Shown here: in pieces, positions 25,101-37,119 of the stretch
Numbering within the stretch: position 1 is the stretch's first letter
How the letters are laid out: the number at the start of each line of letters is the position of its first letter
Assembly: GCA_037178675.1 (NCBI GenBank)
Contig: JAYMGJ010000370.1
Location: 62,001 to 126,000 of the forward strand
Direction of reading: 5' to 3'
DNA length: 64,000 nt
Source of the DNA: Scleroderma bovista
Lineage: Eukaryota; Basidiomycota; Agaricomycetes; Boletales; Sclerodermataceae
Made by a program: the position numbers and the translations under genes
The notes under the pieces: model-generated
Told to the model about the DNA's origin: nothing
Seen by the model: the letters and a program-made list of their open reading frames with translations, nothing else
The model's database searches: none

Positions 25101-25275
25101 CCGGTCACCTGCGAAACGGCCCAAGCGACTGTCCTTGCTTGGAAACACATCAAGGTCGCTAAGAGTAAGAGGGCCAAACGTCTTGTCAACCATGCCGACT
25201 TTGGCTATCCCGAGCAGTACAGACTCTGTCAGTGCTGATTCTAGTATGAAAATTTCGAAACCATCATGGCGATAA
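22141..25275 (+). CDS. Kinesin-8 (Kip3/Klp5/KIF18 type) motor
   Basis: The true start is the ATG at 22141. A 31-nt first exon (MVAAGSITVA) splices at 22172-22231 to VRVRPPTPWEAARL, which restores the first beta strand of the motor. A second intron lies in the nucleotide-binding loop and joins AYG to ATGCGKTHTISG. That P-loop wording is characteristic of fungal kinesin-8. Switch I is NETSSRSHAVLQ, switch II is IIDLAGSERAA, and the microtubule-binding HVPYRNSKLTRLL follows. A neck and coiled coil lie at about residues 390-600. The last 350 residues are basic, Ser/Pro/Arg-rich and probably disordered. Kinesin-8 walks to plus ends, shortens microtubules and positions spindles and nuclei. The subfamily call rests on the motor sequence. 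Confidence 0.9.
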
Positions 25276-25707
25276 ACCCCCTGCTGATTATCTTCCATTC
25301 ACCAATGGCAATACCTCGCTTTGTACTTCAAGTTTCATATCATGGTCACATCCGTATGTCCTTCATTTACCGATGCATTTTATCGTTTTGCCTTCGTTAT
25401 TGCTATACCCTCATGTCTGTCATTGTTCCTATTTTGTTGTTTGTATACCTCCGCATGTTATCTGGTGTGATTTATACATGTATGCATGGTCAAGTACCGT
25501 ATATCTGTCCATATTATACGACCCTCGCAGTTTAAATCGAGGTTGGAATGTCGAGAATCTCAACACACAACTAGTAGGAGTGCGCGGGAGGTCTCATGTA
25601 TTATTGTAATGACTCAAGCTACTGCTGGGAGGCATAGGAATCTACGAATATGCCACGTTCTCCTGCTCATGGATGTATGCTATGCAGTTGCCCTCCCAAT
25701 ATAGCCA
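25276..25707. other. Convergent 3' intergenic region
   Basis: 432 bp between the stop codons of the kinesin (+) and p24 (-) genes. It is T-rich in its first half and holds 3' UTRs of both genes. No gene seen. Confidence 0.4.
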
Positions 25708-26575
25708 TCAAATTATGCGCTTCACTTCGAAGAATGACTGGTGCACACTAATGAGCGCATCCCCAGACGACTAAGGACATGTCTGATGCTCACCTTTAGG
25801 TAGTATACTTGCCAAGCGACAACCGAGAACAGAACAAGTGCCTGTAGAACGGACCACCACTTCACACGATCGTTGGTAGACTCAGCAGTATCTCGGTGTC
25901 TTCGCTCTCGTACAACGATGTACTCTTGTTCATCCTTGACTGCCAGTAGCCCTATTGCTAATGAACGGATCTCACGCTCGACCGGCGCAACGATATCCGC
26001 TAAGCTTTATTAGTGAGAACGATGAGGCGACTCAGACGACCTACCCTCTTCCGGGATATATATGATACCATGCACATTAAAGCTGTCAAAGTATAACTGA
26101 GCGGACGTAAAGGTGGATGAAACAAGTGATCACACACTTGACTTGCTTGTCGGCCATTGTGCTCATTTGATTGGAGAAGCAATATTCGTAGCGGCCATCT
26201 GTTTCTGCTACCACTGCTGCAGAGCCAGTACTTTGTCGGATATGCTTTCCTAGGGACTCTTCCTCTGGACCGGTGATCTATGTGGAGAAAAGTCGGTTGA
26301 CTCAGAAGAAAGTGAGGGTCAATACGCCATACCCAAAAGTCTATGTCGAGATGTCCACCCTCTCCTACTTGGTAGGTGATGGTCATCTAGCCACTCTGAC
26401 TCAGTACATGGTCACTCGGACGTGCAATGAAACCAACTTGGTCATGCTGGTGGAGGTCCTCAAAGAAGCATTCCTTCTTGGACGCCTCTACAGTTATTTT
26501 GTGAGCAGAAACGAGAGTAGAGAAAATTGTGAGCAATAAAAGGCAAAGCAGGGCCGCTGTGGAACGGCGCGACAT
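25708..26575 (-). CDS. EMP24: p24-family COPII cargo receptor, Emp24 type
   Basis: A five- to six-exon gene. The signal peptide MSRRSTAALLCLLLLTIFST LVSA is followed by the GOLD domain: HKITVEASKKECFFEDLHQH, MTITYQVGEGGHLDIDFW, and DGRYEYCFSNQMSTMADKQV with the conserved second cysteine, then FNVHGIIYIPEE. The stem contains AVKDEQEYIVVRERRHRDTA and ESTNDRVKWWS, typical of p24 proteins. After one transmembrane helix the tail ends YYLK-SFFEVKRII. The FF pair is the COPII/COPI sorting motif. The final 10 residues are on a separate exon ending at 25708. p24 proteins cycle between ER and Golgi and load GPI-anchored and other cargo. Introns are about 47-60 nt. Confidence 0.9.
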
Positions 26576-26775
26576 GGTGTAGTTGAATGGCGTCGTGTTT
26601 CTTCGTCCGCGTCCTTGCGTGTACTATCCTGATCCAGTTCGGACCCCGAGTGGCGGGGAACACGGTGACCGGGGGCAAGTTGAGCCATCTGATATTTTTT
26701 AGATCTACATTTGATTGGGATATCTCTTTCTTGCTTCCTCAATCTTAACCCTCATCGTCACGTCAAGTCTCAATC

Positions 26776-27660
26776 ATGGCAGATTCAAACGATCCACTTG
26801 CACCAAAGGTTAGTCGCAGAAACGCATTACGTGCGGCAGATGCAATGCGACATCTATCGAGATTATCGTGCCGCTCACCAGATGCTGATCTACCATTAAT
26901 GCAGCAGCAAGATGAAGAGACTGACGTTCACTTTGAACCAGTCATCAAGCTCACTGAACATGTTGAGACAAAGACCATGGAAGAAGATGAAGAGCCTATC
27001 TTCAAAATGTGCGTATTCGCGTTTCCATCGGTCTGCAATTTCCCTGATATAATGATCATCGTACAACTACGCCAGGCGCGCCAAACTGTTCCGATTCGAC
27101 CCCGTCTCTACTGAATGGAAAGAAAGAGGGACCGGCGATGTTCGTCTCCTTCAACACAAGGAGACAAAGAAGGTCCGGTTGGTCATGCGACGCGACAAGA
27201 CTCTCAAAGTTTGCGCGAACCATTTGAGTTCGTACCGATCTATTCATGTAGTCATTTCTCTCTTGACTGCTTTCTTTTAGTCACCTCCGACATGCGGCTC
27301 CAACTCAACATTGGATCTGACAGGAGTTGGGTGTGGAAAGTCGCTGCTGATTTTTCCGAGAACCCCCCCACCCCTGAAACACTGGCAATTCGCTTTGCAA
27401 ATTCAGACAGTACGCGTATTTTTTTTCCTTCCGCCGGCGTACTTGTCTCTGATGGTATCCATTAAGACGCCAATCAATTCAAGAACAAGTTCGAAAGAGC
27501 CCAGAAAATCAATGCGGGCGAGCCGGTACCCGACGAGGAGAAGAAGGAAACGGCGGAGGAGAATGTAGAGGACAGAAAGGAGGACACGGAGAAGAAGGAA
27601 GTGGATGCCTCTGAAAAGAAGAAAGATGAGGTGGCCTCTGAAGGGAAGAAGGATGAGTGA
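26776..27660 (+). CDS. YRB1: Ran-binding protein 1
   Basis: Start [11 protein letters not shown] at 26776. A first intron of about 99 nt probably removes the stretch from 26809 to the exon [16 protein letters not shown]. The Ran-binding domain follows: [82 protein letters not shown]. The EWKERGTGD motif is the hallmark of RanBD. The tail after [11 protein letters not shown] is highly acidic/basic ([23 protein letters not shown]). RanBP1 helps Ran-GAP release GTP-Ran from importins in the cytoplasm. The frame between 26809 and 26907 is also open, so that first intron is not certain. Confidence 0.9.
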
Positions 27661-27946
27661 TGGACATATTCGTCCATTTCGCACTACTACTTCGTTCATC
27701 CCTACCGCCTTCATTGCCGGGAATACTCTTCTCGTCTGTGAGACGCATTTTCCATCTCGTACACATCTTCTTTCACACACTCCCTTCACAATTAACTGAT
27801 GCATGTAGACCACGTTCAACATCTACTGTCCACAAGATATGGGAGGAGGTTTTTGTTGTATAAACACCATTTACAACTTCCCTCGACGCGCAGTGCATGT
27901 AATACAGATGGAATCACATATCATAGTTGTCAAGATATCCGCACAA

Positions 27947-30266
27947 TCATGTTCTCTTTCTCCGTTCCTCGTTAGTCCATGCCGCTCGAAAAGCCGCAGC
28001 TTCACCTCTAGACCAATACATGGCTGGCTTCTTCCCCAGAACAACGTCTTCGTCAATGAGAACGTACCGAACACTCTGGAACACGGAACACCGGACATTT
28101 GGGGGCAAGCGTTTCAAGTTTATGAACCACTTACCGATCCTCTAAGTCGGATGGCATGAGATTCACCTGGAAAAACAGGAGTATGACTTACGGTACTTCA
28201 TACATAGGTTCCAACAAAAGACTCTCCTGCATCCAGTCAGTCCAGCTACCTCACGATCGTTCAGCACATCAATCCACATACCATGATCCCCCTCAAGCCC
28301 CTTGCACCACCACCTCTGTCGGAAGCTTTGCGGCATATCTGCTCAAGTGCTGCATCAGAGAACCTGATTTCGACACCTGAATAACTAAACAGTGCTGTGT
28401 ATTGCGATATGAGAGAGCCTCGGACTTCAGTGAGGATACGACGAAGATCCGGAATTGTTAGGGGAGCTAGGGTGGTAATCGAGGGAAGTCGGGATACAAA
28501 CTCTGGTATGAATCTGAACAGAGGAAATAAGGATGTAAAAGAGAACTAGCTATGAAGACTTTACCCATATTTTACGAGATCTGCCTTATGATCAGCTAGG
28601 GAACAACTGTAACTTTGATTACAAACCAACCTGATGGTTCTACCATTTCGATGTTGTGAGATGAACCTCGGTTTGATGTAAAGAATGGCACCGTTCCTGT
28701 ACTGCTTGAATCATCGTCTTGCGGTGCTAACGTAGCAGTAAAACCAATGGACTAGGGAATATCATTGTACCATCGTGGCGCGGCAGTAAATTTGACACAC
28801 CCCTTTAGCCAGCCTACGCTTCACGACGGCATCTAGGCCAACGAAAGCTCCACTGAGGATGAACAGCACGTTAGAGGTATCGATGTTGTAGGCCTCCGAT
28901 CGTGCTGTTTACGCATCTACGTTAGCCCATGATCATTTGAATCTGCATTGAACGCCACTCACGGGTTGGGCTCTGACCCCTTGCACCGGGTCGTGATCTA
29001 CCTTCACCAGCGGCAGTTGGTGAAGCATCAAATCCAGAGGGTCTACCCTGTATCGCGACAATGGAGCCTTCCATCATGCGCAACAGGGCCTGCTGTACAC
29101 CTTCGCCACCGACATCACGGGTTCCCTCTGTACCAGTTCCCCCAGATCTACGTGCGATCTTGTCAATCTCATCGATATATACTATACCAGAGCTTTCGAG
29201 GCATTTATATCATTCGGGGAAGAGTAGAAGTTGTGTAATACCTAGCTCGGATAGGGTCCCAGTTGGCTGCTTGGAGCTATATATGTCAATTGAATATTTC
29301 TCTAGGACAGGAAAACTTTGTGAAAGCTCACTAGTCGTTGAATTGCCATATCGACGTCTTCTCCCACATCTTAAATGGGGTTAGTAAACGATATTTTGTT
29401 CTAAGGACTAGACTGACATCCGGCCTGGTTGTGAATAGATCAGTGTTACAGCGCATAAGGATAAAGTGAACCCCGAACCTGCGTGAACGTTGTGGCGTCA
29501 CTGACAGAGAATGGAACGTCCAACACTCGAGCGAGAGTCCGTGCAAGGAGAGTTTTCCCTACAAAGGCTTTTGGTCATGATGATGCAATGGCTTTCATGC
29601 ATTGCGCCGCGCACCAGAACCGGTCGGCCCACTAGTAGGAAGCATCTCCGAGTCAGTACACGACGCTTGGACATGGCTCGGGATGCTGACATTACTAGAA
29701 CATTACTTTTCTCGAACAGAGGACACAGCTGTAGGGGTTGTAGCGGCGGAGGTTGAACACGATGGGAGTGGGGTCGGATTTGTGCGGAAGCGACACCTGG
29801 CATTTCTGTCAGTGTAGCCAGAAACATCCAGGACCTCACGCAGAAACCTACCATCTCCTGGTATCCCATGCCAGGTCGGTGGATCTTCTTGTTCTTCGAG
29901 GGCAGAGAGATTGGCACGTACACGGTTATAGTGATTGAATACACTAATCTCTGTCATGTTTGCACTGAGATATGGAGGGAATGGTACATACGCAACGGAG
30001 AGAGCTTTCTTCGCGCTTTCCTGGCCAATCACGAATTGGTCGAGGTATTGCACCAGCTGTTTAATTCCGTCAAGATTAACTCGATCGCTGACTTGAGGCC
30101 AACACAAGCCCACCTGTCTTGGGGTCGCGAGACCCGTTGATTTCGTGAACGGCTCTTCGCCTGATCGCTCTGGTTGCAGGTATTCGTATCGTGCCTGGGT
30201 TCGAACAGTGCGGGTAGATTTACGAAGGGAGCAGGCGCACCGGGCCAATGGACGACCGGTTAGCAT
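27947..30266 (-). CDS. MCX1: Mitochondrial ClpX-type AAA+ unfoldase
   Basis: A many-exon gene ending at 27947. The likely start [20 protein letters not shown] is Arg/Ser-rich and lacks acids, as expected for a mitochondrial presequence; the frame also stays open to an ATG at 30353. Landmarks are [18 protein letters not shown], the Walker [21 protein letters not shown] (assembled across an intron near 29610), and the Walker B region [20 protein letters not shown] with [20 protein letters not shown]. The C-terminal exon reads [20 protein letters not shown]. ClpX unfolds proteins in the mitochondrial matrix, alone or for ClpP. No Cys4 zinc-binding domain is visible before the AAA+ part, as in yeast Mcx1. 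Several middle exons (28200-29000) were not resolved base by base. Confidence 0.88.
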
Positions 30267-30501
30267 TCGAGCAGGGGAGCCTAGTACGAACAATTGCGAT
30301 CGAATTGCAAGGATGCCGTTGCCAGTAATTACTACAAAAATATTTCTTGACATATACGTACATTACATACATAGTAGTTGTTACTGTTGTACATATGTAG
30401 TAGGTAATCCAAACAACCACACCTATACCTTCGGGTTGCTTCCAATACTCGAGTGCGCGCTTGGCAAGACACAAGTACTACTTTGTCTTCTCTCATCAAG
30501 T

Positions 30502-32819
30502 ATGGCTCGTCACAGCTCGCGTTCACCCACAAGAAACGAGAGAGACTACGAAGCTAGACACGGCATCCCGGAAGACCCCAGAGACAGGGACCAACATCGC
30601 AAGGAAAAGAAGTATGTCCTTTGTCTAACCTATTTTTTTCAGTAAATGCTCAACACTGTTCAGGCGGAAGCGCGATAGATCAGAGGAGCGCCGAGCCAAG
30701 AAGGCCGAGAAGAGGAGGATAATAGAGGAGGAGGAAGCTAGGCAGGTGGCCGAACTCAGTGTTTACAGCGCAACGGACAATCCCTTCCATGATGTAAACC
30801 TCGGTCAGCAATTCCGTTGGCACAAGAAGAACGAAAAGGAGAAAAAGCAGGGCATGTCTGCGGCGGAAGCTCAGCGGAGAGATGCAATTCGGCGACAAGA
30901 GGCCAAAGAAGAACTCGAACGTTTAAACAAACGCAGAGCAGAAAGAGAAGCAGAACAACGCCTGCGTGAGGAGGAGGAAATAAGGATGCAACGACTGACG
31001 GAGTCCGCCCAGATGTCCGAATGGCTAGCGAAGGATGAACAGTTCCAACTTGATCAAGAGCGTAGCCGGGCGACAATCCGCATCAAGGAGAAGAGGGCGA
31101 AGGCTATCGACTTCCTGGCTCTGAATTTACGTTATGTTCAACCAGCTGATTCTGACGACGTCGATGCTGGGCTTGAAATCGACCTCGACGAGCCATATAA
31201 CATCCTTGATGTACGTATTGTCTGCCACGTAGATGTCTCATCTTGGACTCACACTTTTCGCAGAATTTGACTCCAACCCAGGTAGAGGAACTGCATGACG
31301 ACATTGAACGATACCTTACCCTTGAAGAATCCGAAGTGAATATTGATTTCTGGACGGTGAGTAATTTCTCAGTCCATCTCGGTCCTTCCTTACCGTGTCA
31401 CCTATAGAACATGATGGTTGTCTGTAAGGATCGTCTGGACAAAATCAAAGGCACAGTCACTGCCGCTGCTGCCGCTGTCGAATCAGATATCACGGCTCTT
31501 CTTGCAGGAAAGAGCTATGAGCACCTTGCGGTATTGCAAAAGCAAATCCAAGCCAAGCTCACCAGTGGAGAACCAGTGGATACCGACTATTGGGAGGCGC
31601 TATTAAAAAAGTTGATAGTATGGAAAGCCAAGGTATGTGTTATGTGAACAGTTTACAACCTCTCATGTATTTTGTAGGCCAAGTTAAAGAGTTTGCATGA
31701 AGTTGTTGTTCGTAACCGTCTGGAACAATTGCGGAAGCGGCAACGCGATGAGGCGCTTCAGGCGCAGGAGGAATTACTCGCTGGGGTTGCCCGAGCGGCT
31801 ACTGAAGGAATGAGGGGTGTGCGTTCAAACGCATCTTTCATGGTGTCTGGCGAATCGGACCTACCTCCTGAGAACATGGAGCCGTATGACCGTTCTATGA
31901 GTCCACGTTTAATCGATTACATGGAGCTGAGTGCCGAAGAGCGTGGGATCGAGATTGTTACAGAGAGGGACCAGCTGCGGGCACTGGTAAATGCCTTTTC
32001 TCCGATCCGTTGTCATCGCTAACGAGGTTTTCTAAGATGGAACAACGCCGTGCTGTTGCTGAATCTCGCTACGTCCCGAAGAACACCCAGCCAGTTGTGG
32101 AGGAACAACTACCTGAAGCCCCCATCAGTACCGATCTATCTGATGCTCTTTACAGGGCTGAGGCAGAGAAAGAGCTGGAGGAAGAGGAAGAGCTCTTTAA
32201 TATGGAGGAGAACATAGCTCAACCTGCATCATATACCTGGGAAGACAAGTGGCGACCTCGCAAACCTCGTTATTTCAATCGTGTGCATACTGGCTATGAG
32301 TGGAATAAGTACAACCAGACGCATTACGAGTATGTCAACACCATTCTCTACTTTAAGCATTCTAACATTTTCAAGTTTGGATAACCCTCCGCCGAAAGTT
32401 GTACAAGGCTACAAGGTAGGCATAGCTTTTATGCTGGTGGAGTACCCATTTAAATATACCCACAGTTTAACATATTTTACCCCGATCTCATCGACAAGAC
32501 TAAAGCACCCACATATAAAATTGTCAAGGAGCCGGGCAACGACGATACCGTTTTATTACATTTCAGTGCTGGACCACCCTATGAAGATATTGCGTTCCGT
32601 ATCGTAAATCGTGAATGGGAGTTTTCACACAAGCGGTATGTCTCATCACGATTACATTTGGTGGGAGTTCGGGCACTAACCCATCATTTCAGTGGATTCC
32701 GGAGTAGCTTTGACAGGGGCTGTATGTCCCTTTGGTTCCACTTCCGACGCAATGTGAGTTTCTTCGTTACTTCATCGGATTGCAAGTACTAAGCCCCCGC
32801 AGTTCTATCGCAAGTAGTT
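30502..32819 (+). CDS. Cactin, splicing-associated protein
   Basis: Start MARHSSRSPTRNERDYEARH at 30502; about nine exons. The N-terminal third is a charged helix: QQFRWHKKNEKEKKQG is the conserved Cactin core entry, then ERLNKRRAEREAEQRLREEE. The middle domain includes LNLRYVQPADSDD, SEVNIDFWTNMMVVCKDRL and TDYWEALLKKLIVWKAKAKL. The C-terminal CactinC domain reads YTWEDKWRPRKPRYFNRVH, YEWNKYNQTHYE, IFYPDLIDKTKAP, FSAGPPYEDIAFRIVNREWE and GFRSSFDRGCMSLWFHFRRN, ending FYRK in a tiny final exon (stop 32817-32819). Cactin associates with the spliceosome and is required for splicing and telomere maintenance in fission yeast (Cay1). The C-terminal domain leaves little doubt. Confidence 0.93.
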
Positions 32820-33387
32820 TCGTGGAATGTGTTTGCCCTTGAAGTTAATCAATGTAAAGTGATTGTTCTCCGTGTCATTTTCCTGACTTATGTGATCCGA
32901 ATCTACAATTCACACAAAATAATATACAGTGAACTTTTATTTGTCGCCAATAGGCGACCTTGAAACAAAAGCTTCTATTATCGGCCCTTCAAGGCAAGAA
33001 CAACGCGAGCCCTTTTACATAATACCATCATACTTGTCATTTGGGTGGCAACCTGCTATTTTTGGAGAATGTTGTCTTTCGACCGAGTGCTGACAGGTTC
33101 GGGTGGCTTTGCCCTTTGTTTAAATGCGTACGCGGATACCTATTCCCCTGAGACTGCCTGGAAGCAGTGCTCGTTCTTCTAGTTTGTCAGGTCACAGGAG
33201 GAAAGTGTGGACTACATGCTTTGTCCACTGCGTACGCCACAGGCTGTGGTCAAAGCGGGCCACAGCTAGTTTGTTGGCCACTAGAGTGGTCCTTCCTTGG
33301 TGGCGACGCCTTGGTACAAAACCTACTGACCCACTTCCCGCAACATGTCTTTTCTTCTCCCTGTCATAAACTTGGTACGGTCTCCTT
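32820..33387. other. Intergenic region between Cactin and cyclin-like gene
   Basis: 568 bp. It begins with the Cactin 3' UTR. Short open frames around 33120-33370 look random in composition and match no family I know. Confidence 0.4.
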
Positions 33388-35269
33388 ATGCTTTCCGCTG
33401 ACCAGCAATCCTGCCAAATATCACCGCCTATCATAATCCCACTTCCGAACGGCTGGATGCTTTCCCCTGACTCTACTCCGCTCATTTCACCGAAGTCTGG
33501 TGTCAACGACAACATGAAGTACTATATCGTCAGTCCGTATAAGGACTGTGCCACAATTGCGGACGTTCACACCAATGCATCACCGTACCACTTGGCTAAC
33601 GCGTGCCTAATCCACACAAACTGCATGATCCACTATCCTCCTTCGTTGGATGGCCACGACTTGAAGGCGTGTAGTATGGAAGGGATTAAACGAGGTCTTA
33701 AGAACCAAAGCGATGTATCGTTTCCGTCCCCCACTTTGGTCTCGAGAACACCCTATAGTTGCAACTCCTCTAAGGACGTCCACGAGGGCGTTAAGATGCA
33801 GGCCACTGCTCTGCATTACCTCGACGTTTCTCAGGGAGATGCAAAACTGGGTCAAGACAGTGACGAGAATGCTGGTCATTCAGTGGCACCAATCCCTTCC
33901 GTTTTGGGGACTGCACTCACGCACAGTGAACACTCAGTGGCGACCCCCTCTTCCGACGTCGCTGCCAATGACTTTCCATGTGGGACACCTTGTGATACTT
34001 GCAGCATCATTGCTCCCATAGTTCCACCTTACGGCGTTCGCGGTCCAATGCAAGATGATCCCTTACCTGTCGACCGCAGTGTTCCCACCATCACTTCCAA
34101 TGCAGTTATTGAGAATGATCCCAAACTTGTCATGGCATTGGCGCATTGGACCGCTGAATGGTTGTATTTACTGATAGTGCAACCCCACCACCACAAAGGG
34201 CATCGTTTTGCGTATGTACTGGCCTCCTTACCATTATCTGCTTTAGCTCATGATATCCCCCTTCTACCAGTTACCGAGGGGATCCCGTTAATGTGTGCCC
34301 TGCTTTGGCATTACGTATCAGTCGAGTCATTCGAAACCTGCACAGTCCTGCGCAGGTCATCATTCACGCACTTTGGTATATCATTATGCTCACGCGAGAC
34401 AATAAATTCGAGTGGGAAGACTTGGGTTTCTTGAAGATCCCTATCCTTCACTACTTGCATTCCAAGGGCTCAGCTTGTGCCGAAGACTTCATGCTGCGAA
34501 CATTTGCTGTCTGCGCTATGATTGCTGACAAGTGGATAAATGATCAACCGTTCGCGGCAAAGGTTTGGTTAGTTGTCCATTTTTTCCCGTGACCTTGGCT
34601 GATGGACTTTACAGGGCACAAATGGGCCGAATGCCAAATGTTACCTTTACTGCGTTGGAGGCTTTCGTTCTCAATAATCTCAATTGGAAATTGCACATGA
34701 CTTCCCAACAGTGGAAATATATACTCGTGACGCTACGGTCATCGGAGCATTCCCGGCTCGACTTTAGTCCCTTCACTCCTACCCCGTCCCCGCGGCGCGT
34801 GACGGTCGTCCGTGTTCTAGATAAATTAATTCTCTTAGCCGACGCGTCGGGGGTGTATGCAGGCAGTGTGGGTCATGATTACGAGATCTCTTTGCGTCCA
34901 ACCTCTGGTTTTCTGCAACGGCCATTGCATATTCATGCTCCACAACCCATTAGACCCATTACTGCCCAATTTCTTGCGCCCTTGGAATGGTGTCCTGAGG
35001 CTGACCCGATCGTCAACAAGAGGCCAAGGATTGTAGGAATTGCCCCTGGTGCAGATCGCGACGTGAGCATTCCAAAGTCAGCGACAACAGCTCGCGATCT
35101 CCTGGATTTGATTCTTCGGCCTCCTCAACGTCCCGTGTTTATGCCCCTTCCGCGGCCTGCTGGTACATCATTCTGCGGTCCCTTCGGTGCCATTGGCCAA
35201 CGACTAGCTCATACAGTTGGCCTTAGCCCTACTTGGCCGACCTCCTCTTGGTTTCCTTCACAAAGATGA
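33388..35269 (+). CDS. Divergent cyclin-like protein (PCL/Pho80-like fold), copy A
   Basis: Exons 33388-34211, 34271-34567 and 34615-35269 join in frame to 1,776 nt (591 aa). The first 240 residues are disordered and Ser/Pro/His-rich. The cyclin box runs from KLVMALAHWTAEWLYLLI through PALALRISRVIRNLHSPAQV, IIHALWYIIMLTRDNKFEWE, MLRTFAVCAMIADKWINDQP and FTALEAFVLNNLNWKLHMTS. The ADKWINDQPF segment matches the LANKWLDD(H/N)TF motif of fungal PCL/Pho80 cyclins but is diverged. The intron that splits the Trp codon after FAAKV lies at the same position and phase as in the second cyclin-like gene at 43-45 kb. It probably binds a Pho85/CDK5-type kinase; this is inferred. A slightly earlier start cannot be excluded. 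Confidence 0.68.
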
Positions 35270-35576
35270 TGTTCTCTTGGAGTCAATTCGTCCATGATCC
35301 CTTCCAGTGCATCTGCCTTGCACCTTTCTGGCTTAATGGCGTGTCCTCTGCTACGATACCTCAGGTCACATGCTAGCAAACAGGGATTCCACCATGCGTG
35401 GACGCCTCGTAATTGGCCTAACCATTTTGGAGGTTGCATCCCTCTGATAGGCCCGAGCTGTTGTTTTTCTACGTTCTACTCTCCCATTCTTGTATTTTGT
35501 CTACATGATTTGTAGAACAATGGTCTGCTTAGGACTAGCCTGTAAGTTCGAGTTGAATGACGAGCTACCCTTTGTC

Positions 35577-35617
35577 TATGGTGCATGTCACCTAGTCACC
35601 ACTACTTTTGTACAAAC
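35577..35617 (+). repeat. Left terminal inverted repeat
   Basis: Begins TATGGTGCATGTCACCTAG; pairs with the complement of 37120-37160 at 38 of 41 positions by eye. Confidence 0.85.
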
Positions 35618-35812
35618 ATTATAGCACACACAAATCTTGATGAAAACCTTATTGCCTTTGTGAAACAACTCTAATTTACCATTAGAACAACTTCACTAGA
35701 CAGATTTTTGATATTCAAAAAAATGACAAAGTTATAAATTCTTGCACCCACCAGAATGGCGGTGTGGCGTGGGAACAGACTAATTAGGAAGGAGACCCCT
35801 TGAAACTACTAT

Positions 35813-36646
35813 TTATGGTTTAACACCCCTCCACTGCATTGGTGACTGTGTCAGTGACGCATCGGTTTCCTTTGTGATGCATTGCCCTAAGCTTTGCAGA
35901 AGTTCCTTGCCCTCCAGCTCCAACACCTCCAACTCTGACTTGTCTGAACTCGGATCCCACTCGGAACCATCACAGGAAGAGTGGAAGGCCTTAGGCTGAT
36001 GGTTAACAGTCCCATCCCAGCCACATTCCACAGTTTCTGCCTCGTCAGTGACCCCTGCCTTGCTGACAGGGCCTTCGCTCTCGGTCGTGGAATCCATAAG
36101 CTCGATTGTTGAACCACTGACATTTTTCAGTGCTTCTTTTTTGTGCACCTTTCCAGCATGAGCTGTTGTGGCCGCTTTCAGAAACCGTTTGCTGGTGCGA
36201 GGCATCTTAGAGGTTCTTAGAGTCGTCAAGCAAGGTTTTCCGTCAGTTAGCTTACTACTAGTACTATCACTTGACCGGTCTTGCAAAATGAAAACACCAT
36301 GTCTCATAGCTACACAACCACATAAGTAAGTATTGTACAAATTACATAGGCAGGTAGGGGACCATGTATGAAGGAACTTGAGATAGAAATTAAAGCAATA
36401 TGTGAGGTGTAGAGGCTGCCAGAACGATGCCGGTTTATCACACAAAATGACACAGAGTTGCAAGTGTTCCCATCCGCCAAATGGAGAGCTGTCACCCAGT
36501 GTCACACCTAACTTTACAACTCCGATGCTTTGATAACCAAATGCTGTGCAACGACCGCTGAAGGGTAGCAATTTATGTAAGACACTTTTACGCACTGTGG
36601 TGGCTGCTGAGTCACTCCGCCAGTACTCTGCTTGACATTGTCGCAC
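35813..36646 (-). CDS. Unknown protein inside the inverted-repeat element
   Basis: An open frame of 277 codons. The N-terminal 165 residues look like chance translation (Cys, Phe and Leu-rich, no order). From MPRTSKRFLKAATTAHAGKV at about 36204 the composition changes to a basic start followed by an acidic Ser/Glu-rich stretch (EWDPSSDKSELEVLELEGKE). The real protein, if any, probably starts at that Met and is about 130 residues. It does not contain a recognisable transposase core. Acidic proteins of this kind occur next to fungal transposons, but I cannot name a family. It may be a remnant of a longer gene. Confidence 0.35.
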   Translation of the reverse strand: MRQCQAEYWRSDSAATTVRKSVLHKLLPFSGRCTAFGYQSIGVVKLGVTLGDSSPFGGWEHLQLCVILCDKPASFWQPLHLTYCFNFYLKFLHTWSPTCLCNLYNTYLCGCVAMRHGVFILQDRSSDSTSSKLTDGKPCLTTLRTSKMPRTSKRFLKAATTAHAGKVHKKEALKNVSGSTIELMDSTTESEGPVSKAGVTDEAETVECGWDGTVNHQPKAFHSSCDGSEWDPSSDKSELEVLELEGKELLQSLGQCITKETDASLTQSPMQWRGVKP

Positions 36647-37119
36647 TCTTGCATCACTTCATTGCAATGTCAATCGCAATTGAAATGTCCTCTTGACTGT
36701 GTCCAAAATTTTTGTAGGAAGTAGGGAAGTATATGAAGAATCTCATTTCAGCTTTGTATGTTTATCTGGTGTGATTTGATTTCAGCCCTGACGAGTTGTT
36801 CTGAAAATAGCCCCTTTAGAGCAGTAAATGGTGTCCTGCTCGTGTACAGACATATTTTATTGAAAAAAAAGGATATAATCCTCTTGATATATAGTATAAC
36901 ATGCTCTATGTACAACTACTTGGCTTGGATTGAAGTGTTGCATGTTGTAGTTAGTGTTTTGCATCTCTGTGTCATTTTGCAACACTGGTCAAGTGATAGT
37001 AGTACTGAAAAATGTCAATGTCGACCCTTCGCTTAGTCTGTCCTGAGTCTACTTCGGCAAGCTGGCGCATGTTGACCCCCCACTCACCCCCCTCATGACA
37101 ACTCCCCCACCAAATTGGC

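Noticed and set aside
27403..27822. 139-codon minus-strand frame over the RanBP1 tail
   Set aside because: Antisense of a Lys/Glu repeat; low-complexity artefact.
30182..30200. tRNA-like ggttcgaac motif
   Set aside because: Lies within the ClpX first coding exon and has no matching acceptor or anticodon stems.
33124..33436. Overlapping short frames upstream of the cyclin-like gene
   Set aside because: Two frames overlap with no homology; an exon joined to the cyclin gene would need a 31-nt intron, which is too short.
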